This document shows, in pieces, positions 54,901 through 64,000 of a DNA stretch of 64,000 nt. The translations under genes and the position numbers were made by a program. A model generated the notes under the pieces. The model searched no databases. It was not told the DNA's origin and worked only from the letters and a program-made list of their open reading frames with translations. Origin of the DNA: Morinoia aosen (lineage: Eukaryota > Arthropoda > Malacostraca > Amphipoda > Talitridae). How positions within the stretch are numbered: the stretch's first letter is position 1; each line of letters starts with the position of its first letter. Where the stretch lies: assembly GCA_030386875.1 (NCBI GenBank), contig CM059566.1:43126068-43190067 (forward strand), in the 5' to 3' direction.

Positions 54901-57900
54901 AAACACGCGCAAAAAACGTTCTTGAAAAGTTCACTGGGAATTGCGTCGCGAGATATGAAGCTATTTTATAGATGTGGTTCCCTAGCTGAGTCGCTAGAGA
55001 CGTTGAAGGAAAGATAGTTTGAAGTTCTCAGTTTTTCAGGGAATTTTCCATCTGAAGAATGTAGACCCTTTGAGGAGGCGGCAGTATATCTACCTCCCAT
55101 GGTAGAATGCCAACTGGTCGAATCAGCTTTCGGCCTTGGCATTTACACACACACTGGTCACAAAACTTATCTGCGGCTGTTGCATGCGGCTGGAATGCAA
55201 CACTCACTGGTTGGATCAGTTATTTATCTGAATACCGAGCTGAATGCTCAATTATCGTAGACATGGAGAGCCGAGCGTCCTTCGCGGAGAAAGGTCAAAA
55301 TGTAAGAATCCAAGCCGGATATTGCGTAAGACTTTTTTAACTTTACGCTATTGATCTTGGTACATGTTTGAATGACACGTGTATACCGAGCAAAGTTGAA
55401 ATGTCTTCCGCGATGATCAATAGGACGAAGTTCAAACATTTCTTCCAAAGAAGTGTTAGCAGAACAAAGTTCACACTTGTCCTATACACAGGTCAATAGA
55501 TCAAAGTTGAAACGTCTTTGAAAGACAGACACCTGTTTTGAAAAATTTCAAATAAACTTTCATAGCTCAGATAATATGCTTGCAATGTTTAGTAGCAAAT
55601 AAATAGCAAGTAGAATAATTATTAGAGTAACAGTATTTATTTCTTTTTCAGTAAACAAAGAAGGTAGGCTTAAATACGTAAAATAAAAAAATACGCTTCG
55701 ACCTTAAAGGTCATTTTCAGCATCTACACCAACACAAAGAATTGAAACTACTGAAAATGTGTGATAATTTCATAAAAGAGAGAGAAAATCTATTATATTT
55801 AACATACTTTTATACCGAACTAGAAAGTATTACTTTTCTCTGCATAACAACGTATATAGCTTACGTAAAAATTATGGTAGGGGAAAATTTGTACTGAAAC
55901 TCCTTTTAGACTTCTTTCCCACACAAATGCGAAGTACCCTTTTCGAGTACTCAATGTACTCAGACGCACTACGTGTGCAACAATATTTGTGCACATTTGA
56001 TAACTGCGTTGCTTTAGGGAACCTGTCTTTGTGATAGAACAGAGAATGAATTTTGCAGTTACTTTGCAGTTGCACTAGCTAAAATGCACGCACTTGAAAT
56101 TTTTATTCTCCGTTCAGTAGTTGACGATTGCGAAATTTAAGGTTCAGCAATTTATGGGCAGAGGAATCTGCAAACAATTATTGCAAGCCATTATTGTATT
56201 GACCCGCCAAAATTCAATTTCTTCGTAAAAAACATGTAAAGTAGAGCATGTTTCTAGAATCTACTTAACAAAGTTTTTATACTATTGATCTTAAACCGAA
56301 AGCTACAAAAATTATTGTGTAAAAACTCATACCCAACCCAGTGAATGTTGGTTTCTGAAAAAAGGTCTCTGGAATTCGCCATTTTTGACTGGCCTAACCA
56401 ATTTTTTTTTGGAGCTTAATGTTTTGAATACTCGGAGTTCAAATAATTCAAGGAAAGACTACAGTGAAAGCTAGTAGCTATTGCAAAAATTAAACATTGG
56501 TAATAAAAATATAAATAATTAAGAACACTTATTTCCAAAAAAATATATTTTACTTTAAAATGGTAAATTTACTTATGCGCCACCCTGTGTAAGTTGATAT
56601 ACTCGTATTTTCAACTTTATCGATACCCTAAAATGCTTGCTTTTCAGCGTTGTCCATGAAAATTAAATCATCAGTAGAATAAATAATTTAGTTCTTCATA
56701 TCCAATGGTGTCCGGGACGAATTTATCCCTGGCTATTGAACAAATAGTTGAAAAACGGTGAAATTCAATCCCTCGACATGACATACTTGCAACAAATATT
56801 TGATATTTCTAAATAAGTACACCTGATGGCATAATAACCAGAAAACAGTGTTTAAATATCCTGGAGCTTCTGTGTGCGCATCTACAACGTTGGTTGACGA
56901 TCAATCTAGGGAAGTCATGAACTTTTATCTTATGCGTACATTCCTGGGGAGAAAATCCCTTTATACAAAATCCGGGAATAAACCCTTGTTGCGACCAAGA
57001 TAATGAGTCAATGATAGCTTGCTCGACGCTAACAGGTTTGAAAATCCAACAAAAACTTTCGTCAAACTACAATCGAGCAGCTGTAAACGGATCGTGTACA
57101 CTTTTTTTCTGGAAAAATAGAGTTACTCGCTGGTAATATTAGTGTGTACTAATTTTCTGGGCTGATCAGAAATCGTGTTCTTAATTTTGTACCCTTTATT
57201 GATGTACAAAGATTATTCTCGCCCTCTATGGCCAGTATGCGCACGAACTTCTTTTAAAACATTTTCATCATTTGATTACAGAATGTCACTTGCCAGCCTG
57301 TGGTGCTCTGTTATCCGACAAGTTTTGGTGCACATGTTACTTTATGTGTCTGCCTTGGTACCAAAACACCAATTCACCATAATCGGTAATTATCTTTGTT
57401 TTGTGGTTTCAGTTTGTAGCTGGTAGTTTATTACATTGTGTTGATGAAGTTTAATACTGATGCAATCATAATTGCGGAAAAAGTACCCGTTGTAGACTGA
57501 AAATATATTGTGTGGCTCTCGCATCGTGGTATTGTATACTATTGATACTATTGAATTTAATTGCACATAAAATTTTTCTGTGGCGAACTATTCCTAGAAT
57601 CTGGTATAAATAACAAGTACATTGTCCAAGATAACTGGTGTTTTATCCCCGCTTAAGAGAGCTTTAATCAAACTTTTAGAGGCTGTCCTTGGCTCATAGT
57701 ATTTTACACAACGCTCGCTCAAGGCAGCTTTTTGGATGAACTTTTCTGTGCCATTTGTTTTTCATTAAAATTCCTGCAGGCATTCTTTCCTCGGAGAAAG
57801 TTGTAAAACGTGCGCCTACGTCCCGAGTTGGGCTGTAAGCGTTGTTGTTCTCGGAATGGAAATAAGATGAGGGCCTTTGTTCACATCGACAGCGCTAAGA

Positions 57901-58397
57901 CAGCTATATACTGAGGGCCTGAGCAGCACAATTGACATTCTATTGTACTTGTCACGCAGATAACGCCGCTCGTATACTGAATACATGGTTTTAAAGGCCG
58001 TGCCAATTAAGCTTCATAGTGCAGGTGACAACGTGTGTATTTCTCTCTGGATACATGAGATTTATTGTATGTAATCTTTATATTATGTGATTCTTGATTA
58101 AAGGAATTATCATATTTTTTATCTAGAATGGCACGATGACTGTTTGTTCTTTTCTTTTAGAATAAGCTTGAAAACCTTTCATTTAAGTATGAGTTGGCTT
58201 TTCATGTGTGTTGGAACTCGGGTGTTAGCATATTGGAAGTCGTTTGAGCATACTAATATAATATTATTACTGTTCATGGTATTTAATCAGCATTGTTAAT
58301 TCGCATTCCTCATTCATATAACCAGTATTTTATCCCATAAGCTTTTCTCCAAATTCTACACGATGTGAAGAAAGAACCACGCGTATAAAAATAATGG
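51978..58397. other. intergenic between the convergent cuticle genes
   Basis: AT-rich. A weak internal repeat (CAAAGTTGAAATGTCTT-type words about 60 bases apart) lies at 55360-55530. No gene is recognised. Confidence 0.5.
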
Positions 58398-58403
58398 TTT
58401 ATT
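58398..58403 (-). terminator. poly(A) signal of the minus-strand cuticle gene
   Basis: AATAAA on the minus strand, about 170 bases after the stop at 58571. Confidence 0.6.
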
Positions 58404-58570
58404 GATGCATATTTACAATATACATTAACAGTGACGGGGTTTGCCAGGGAAACGATGTCAACCACACACAGGTTGACAGGACTGCCTGGCAAACAGCTTG
58501 GCGAGAGCAGGAGACACGTTTATGTAGTCATGGATAATTTAAAATAACGAAGGGGATGAGGGCTTGCCAT

Positions 58571-59221
58571 TTATCTGGTGGCAGTGAGGGAAGAGAAGAA
58601 ACCGTTAGCGGTCCTCTCGAGGTTGAGGGTTGCGGGGTAATCGAATCGGGAGACCAGGGGCTCTGGGGTTACGGGAACCACGGGAATGGGGCTGTTGGGG
58701 AAAAGGGTGGCTGCGGGCCTAGGGGGAGGAGGGGGAGGAACCCTGTGGGGAGGAGCGGGGGTGGGGGCTGCGGGGATGAAAGTGTTTTGCTGGACTGGGG
58801 CCCTTGTGGGGGCAGGGCGGGGGGGAGGGGGAGGAGAGTGGGGAGCAGAGTGGGGAGGAGGGGTTGTGGCGGAGACAGTTGCCTTAAGGTTTCCAAGGTT
58901 TTCTTTAACAAGACCCTCGACTCCAAGCACTTCATATCCGATGCCCTGTCCTGCTCTCCAGTACACCTTCACGCGAGAGCCGTCAGGCTGCACGTACGAA
59001 TAAAACCCGTAGAGCAGACCATCGGGTCCCTGCTTTTGGCCTGAAGTGGTGCCGTCTTCTTGGAAGAGCTGATGTCCGAAGTTTGCGCCGTCTTGGTAGG
59101 ATTCGAAGGACAGAATTCGGGTGAACGGATTTCCAGCAACGTTTTGAGCTGCGGCATCCGGGCCCTGAGCCCTCTGTTGAGGCATAGCGGAGCTGATGCC
59201 CAGCAGAGCTGCTACGAGAAT
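58571..59221 (-). CDS. minus-strand cuticle gene, coding exon 2
   Basis: Begins ATTCTCGTAGCAGC after acceptor GCCTCACAG and ends in stop at 58571. It encodes the signal peptide core, chitin-binding region, proline-rich part and FDYPA tail. Confidence 0.93.
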   Translation of the reverse strand: MLVAALLGISSAMPQQRAQGPDAAAQNVAGNPFTRILSFESYQDGANFGHQLFQEDGTTSGQKQGPDGLLYGFYSYVQPDGSRVKVYWRAGQGIGYEVLGVEGLVKENLGNLKATVSATTPPPHSAPHSPPPPPRPAPTRAPVQQNTFIPAAPTPAPPHRVPPPPPPRPAATLFPNSPIPVVPVTPEPLVSRFDYPATLNLERTANGFFSSLTATR

Positions 59222-60306
59222 CTGTGAGGCCAAAATTAGGGAATCAGAGAGGGACTTTCGTGGTGTGATTACGAGAATCTGGGGTGCGCCAAATTCAGGA
59301 ATCAGGAAGTGACTTTCGTCGTGTGAGACAAATGACTCAGTGGACGATAAGCTTGATGTTTGAAATGAATCGTCAAAGTTTCATAACCGGAAAGTGTGAG
59401 GATGAAGTTAAAGCTGATGTTTAAAAAACCTCCTCAAAGTTTGGCAATTCAAGTAATGTGAGAGTACATCTATTACAGCAATTATGGAATAAATTTGAAA
59501 CGTATAAGCATTCAGTACAACGTCACTTTTGGAAATATAATGATTTATAAACAGAATTTTCCCTAAGTTATTCCATAATATGCAGAGATGGGAAAAAACT
59601 GTGCTTTTGTTTGAAGGTGTATTCATACATTGCAAGGTTTGTAATCAATTTAGTTTAAAATGTTGTTGAACAGCTGACATATAAAAATTGAAGTTAATCA
59701 AGTAAACAAAGTGAATCGTCACAGAATTCGATGCGATGTATAAAAGCGGGTGCAGAAATATTAGTCTTCGAATAGAAACGCGCACCCTATATATGTTTGA
59801 GTGCAGTGGGAAGTTGAGTAGATTTTGGAAGGTTCGCGAATTAAATTGTAATTATAGAATTAGACACAATTTTATACACCTAGAATGACTTAAGTAAAAT
59901 TTATTGACTGGGTAAAATATTAATGATTGATAATTGAATATTCAGTAATCAAATTATCGTGAATAAAAATCAACTTCAATAAACTATACTAATAGAAATA
60001 TCTCGATTTTAGAAATGAATATAATAAGTATCAGCAAATTATTTCGCACTCCATGTGCACTCCAGTGATCCCAGACACGAGCATTGCTTCTAAATTGAGT
60101 ACAATTATACATTCCTAGCGTACATCAATCAGAAATAATGAATTAAAACTTATGCCTGCTTGTTACAGCAATTGCATATGATACACTCTGAAAATTAATA
60201 TGAAAGCTTAATCACTTCATAAAAGTGCCGCGCACACCATCAAGCTTCACTTATATACTAATCACAGAGTCTTAATCCTAAAAGGTTCACTCACAAACTG
60301 TCTCAT
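58571..60306 (-). CDS. cuticle protein, divergent R&R type, 2 coding exons
   Basis: Paralogue of the gene at 49.5 kb, in convergent orientation. Exon 1 is four codons (60306-60295, MRQF, donor TTT|GTGAGT). Exon 2 runs 59221-58571 after GCCTCACAG. The protein has 220 residues. Signal peptide MRQFILVAALLGISSA. The chitin-binding region reads RILSFESYQDGANFGH, EDGTTSGQKQ, GFYSYVQPDG and VYWRAGQGIGY, closer to the R&R consensus (G-x-Y-x-Y-x-x-P-D-G) than its partner. A long proline-rich part of PPPP blocks follows, then RFDYPATLNLERTANGFF near the end. GC content over the proline-rich part is far above the flanks and makes long spurious frames on the other strand. The ATG at 59233 lies in the intron, so I rejected it. 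Confidence 0.92.
60295..60306 (-). CDS. minus-strand cuticle gene, coding exon 1 (MRQF)
   Basis: ATGAGACAGTTT|GTGAGT, phase 0, about 30 bases after the predicted start site. Same length and phase as exon 1 of the paralogue. Confidence 0.86.
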
Positions 60307-60333
60307 GATGACGTGTGTTTTCAGCCAAGCCTT

Positions 60334-60374
60334 GCAATGAAGTAAGAAGCGAGGGCTGCGACCGCCCTTATATA
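60334..60374 (-). promoter_or_regulatory. core promoter of the minus-strand cuticle gene
   Basis: TATATAAG at 60374-60367 on the minus strand and an initiator-like TTCATTG at 60341-60335, about 33 bases apart. The leader to the ATG is about 30 bases. Confidence 0.65.
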
Positions 60375-63300
60375 GGCGGCAGCGGCGGCGGGTGGCCAAC
60401 GCGTCTCAAGGCTGCCAGGAAGGCAAGCAGCTGAGGAAGCCCTGGACTAATCTGTAGCAGTCTCTCTTTTGAAGCCTCGTGTAACCTGGTGCTATGTCTG
60501 ACCGCAGCCTCGCATCACGGTATATAAACGTGACAACCTCAGGGCTGCCGTAACTAATAGCTTTCAAAAATTGCGAAGTTTGAGTAAATGCCTGCAAATA
60601 CCACGTACCACGAAGGAATTAACATTCAGCACTGAGACTGAGAATCTCAGCGGGGTTGCGAAACATGAAGCGCTAAAAAACTTAATGGTTGTAGTCACAG
60701 AGACGAACGGCGCATGCCAGTGCGGGATGCTCTGCCTAAAGGGGAGCAGCTTGAACTTCGAGCGTTCTGAGCAAATGTCGGCCGCAAAAATGTAGTGTTC
60801 AATCATGAGTGTCAGTTCGCTTTTGCTTTTAAACAAAGACAGAGTTTTCGTTCAATAAATGAAACTGAATCCTGTCTATATTTCGTGGGCTCACTTATCA
60901 AATGCGCTCCTTCAAAAATAATTTTTGGTAGATATGTTTTTAGAATATTTCAACACAAAATGAATCAAAGTCGTTTCCAGCAAAATAAACCCCGCTTTTG
61001 TTACAACATATCATCGAGCAAATTTGTTCGACAATAAATGCACTTGATCGACCAGAATGAGGTATCTCACAAAATAGAAAATTGAATAATGAATGGGAAG
61101 CTCAGCTTCAAATACTCAGTTGTTTCCCTTTCTTCCGACCACTCTTTAATATTGAACATGCAAATAAGCTCTGGTTGGTTGAAGCAAACTGATTTTAGGA
61201 CGATACTGCGCACTGGACCTCGCTATTGGCATAAGTCCACAATTCTAAGAAAGAGTGACTAAAATGTCGTTTAAATTTAATAAAATTAAAATACAGGCTA
61301 AAATGTCGATTGAATTGAACAAAAATTAAAGTACAAGTGGATACAATTGGAAAAAATAGGATGAGCTATTTCTTAAAAGAGATGGAGTTCCCGTAGTTGC
61401 ACTTTCATTTTCCTAATCAAGTTCAATATCAACAATTACCAACAAGTGTTACAATATCTCCGGTATTTGACATACTGAGAAATTTGCGGAAGCCTCCAAT
61501 ATGAACGAATGCAGCGTATTCAGTTTCATATATGTATCTCAGTCATTAAGGCACGACATTTTAAGTAAATCCTTGTTAAGCATTATTGTTATACTGTACA
61601 TGCTTAATCATTGTCATCACAGACATTCATTTCATCTTTATCGAAAAGTTTCGAATGCTACTACTTCTTATGTATAAAATTAAAAAATGCACATTAGAGA
61701 GCTTCTGCTTATATACGGGAAAATTTGTCAGGCATATATCGCTAATATTCGAAATGTTATTTTCTGGGAATATAATTTAACCTCCCTTAGCAATTCCGAA
61801 ATTTTTTTGACGATTTCATGCATGTTCAGTTTATCAATTCACATTAAATTGTTACACTCGTTACTTTGTAAAAGAATAAAGCTTTTTTCCATAATTAATT
61901 TACGTTGATGTTACTTATCTCAAGTTTATTTGTTTTACTCCTAAATTTGTAAAAGATTCAATCTTTTTCCTAATTTATTACACTTTCAAATTAGGAGTTC
62001 GAGCCTTTGACTTACTGAATAACACTCTGTTTGCCCACATTAAACGTTTAAAACTTAATCCATTTACTAATATAAAGATGCAAATCAACTGTACTTAACT
62101 ACAATGGACTCGTAGGTCTCATTGTATCAAGGTTTTTTCTGGTTTTGTTCGCCCTTACATCTGAGAATCGTTTTCAAATTCTACACTATTGGCCAGTCTA
62201 TTTATAGGGGTTAAAGAAGGTAACCTTTAAAATAATTATCCATTTATCGTGAAAAATGTTCCCCTTGGCAATACGACGAAGGATGAACTTCATCTACCAA
62301 ACTAGAGAAGTCGTTGCTGATGAATTCCTCATCTTAACTTGAGAAGTCTCTGCGCATCCGTGCGTTGCTAAACTCAAGCTGTCATTAATTGATAAAATAA
62401 AAATGAATAAAGCTGAACATTGACAAATCTAAACTTGATAACGACAAATAAAATTGAATTTTACTGTTTTTTACCCTACACTGAACTACACTGCCACCAA
62501 GCAACACTGCTGTGTGAAATAGAATTTAAAAAAATTACGTTGTCTTAGCGGCAACGGTAGGATGCATCGACTCGGTGACCCTACGTGCCATAAAACGTAG
62601 CGTAGTTAATTCGACTTCGATGAGTTTACGCCACCAGCTGCATCGCTGCCATGTCGTAAATAATTAGAAAATCCGTGGACCCTAAACTCGACTGCTCTCT
62701 GTCGGAGACTTCAACGCAGAGAAGGAAGCGATCTCACTGGGGAATTGATCCGAACATGAAATTGCAAGTCTCTTGCCTATTAAAGTTGACGAATATGGTA
62801 TTGACCTCATGGGCCCTCAGTAACAGTGCAATCATTTATACGAAGCAATAAGGAATTCAAGTTCGCAAATCAGCTTCCAAATGTTTTGCCTCGCTGCTTT
62901 CAACACATGTGATGCTATGTTTATAAAGTAAAAAAGGATGTTTTATTCTATCAAGCCTGACACGTATCATACTGTACGTTCGTCTTTCAAATGCGTTAAA
63001 ACTAAAATCTGGACGCAATGACAGTCACACATGTTTGAGCTGGTACCCATTTCGAACACTTTGGTAAAGTGGGGAATCATGGTACAGTTCTCCCTTTTCC
63101 CTAGGGGCAGATTCACCACGCTTGGATTACTGGGAATCGATCCGGTGACCCTTCTTGTGGAAGGTACGCACTCTCAACCACTATGCCAAGGTGACCTGTA
63201 ACTAGAAGATATTTTTTAAATTTCCTGTCCATTGTCTCAATAACCCTTAAATGGCCCAAATTTTTTTACTCAAAGCCTATTCCCAATATCACAACCACTG

Positions 63301-64000
63301 TCATTAGACTGACGCTGGCATCAAGTTACGTCCAACATCAAAGTGGGGACGGAACTGCCATCCGGCAGAAAGCTAAAAAATTACATTAGGGTGAAAATTC
63401 GACATGATATAAGTTGTGTTAACATTTTTAATGAGTGTGGCAAGTGTGGTACGCGGGGCCGTTGAAGGTATGAAGGAACGCAATCTTTTACGATGCGTGT
63501 ACCCTGTATATAGCCTATGAAATTTGTTTAAAAAGTTTAACAAACGTTAGATAATTCTGTTATTTAGATCAGGTTTGAACAGAATAGTTGAAGTGACTTG
63601 TTTTAAGATAAAAAGATTTCTAAAATCTTAAAGTTAAATTAATCTTACATAGATGGAGCGTTCATAAGGTCCCTGAATTGATAATGGAAAAAACAACATT
63701 AACTCTTATTAATAAACCCATGCGCTTTTATTTAATGCTATGAGAATAATATATCCCCAATAAAGAATTTGTATTAAAATTACTACCTTAGAGCTCTTGA
63801 CCTCATCATTTGTATTTTCAAACACATCACCAACAGCGTATTCGTAGAAAATTATGGTTTCAAGTCGTATTTTTTAAAGCTAATAAATTATCTAATATTT
63901 GCTACAAAATAGGTTGCTTCTTTATATTTTTATTATTACCTTGACGCTCAATAGACATTATTTTCCTAATAATGGTAGTTAGTTTCACCTTTTCCATTTT
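60375..64000. other. upstream and right flank, no gene seen
   Basis: A GC-richer stretch (60375-60560) lies upstream of the cuticle promoter and contains another TATATAAA (60521). The rest is AT-rich with one SINE (63000-63199). Confidence 0.5.
63000..63199 (-). mobile_element. tRNA-derived SINE
   Basis: Minus strand: A box TGGCATAGTGGTTGAG (63189-63174), B box GGATCGATTCCC (63143-63132), then a body with CCCCACTTTACC and CGAAATGGGTACCAG matching the SINE at 48.7 kb. The head is better preserved here; no A-rich tail is evident. Confidence 0.72.

Noticed and set aside
58556-59044. 162-codon Gly-rich plus-strand frame
   Set aside because: Reverse complement of the proline codons of the minus-strand cuticle gene.

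Overview
The window is arthropod nuclear DNA: it is AT-rich, its genes are split by introns, and it carries a clip-domain serine protease, R&R-type cuticle proteins with the usual short first coding exon, and an arthropod mix of Copia, LINE, SINE, Helitron-like and mariner-type elements. I cannot tell insect from crustacean by eye.

Layout. 1-4409: 3' flank of the protease gene with nested copies of a dispersed repeat and two weak exon candidates. 4410-25063 (minus): one clip-domain trypsin-like protease in eight coding exons (423 residues), with a likely non-coding first exon ending at 25667. Its introns hold most of the repeats, including a 1.87-kb array of an 18-bp unit, a 26-bp array ordered in 216-bp blocks, Helitron-like copies and several copies of a roughly 330-bp family. 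Intron 2 also holds a second version of coding exon 3 (17583-17725) with the same splice phases, so the gene appears able to make two zymogens with different activation sites. 25750-37521: repeat-rich, with a 376-bp near-perfect palindrome, an orphan cuticle-type exon (27555-27688), a Helitron-like end, a LINE remnant and a 246-bp tandem duplication. 37522-42039 (minus): a whole-looking, very young Copia element. 42045-49412: no gene seen, one SINE near 48.7 kb. 49413-51977 (plus) and 58398-60374 (minus): two convergent paralogous cuticle genes, each with TATA box, initiator, four-codon first exon and poly(A) signal. 60375-64000: no gene, one SINE.

How the genes fit together. The two cuticle genes are tandem-family relatives sharing signal peptide, a divergent chitin-binding domain, a proline-rich middle and a common C-terminal motif. 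The orphan exon at 27.6 kb looks like the N-terminal part of a third member. The protease is a secreted zymogen of the type used in arthropod haemolymph cascades (clotting, melanisation, Toll activation); nothing in the sequence links it functionally to the cuticle genes. The best candidate for something undescribed is the duplicated activation exon, one copy of which lacks a basic residue before the mature N-terminus.
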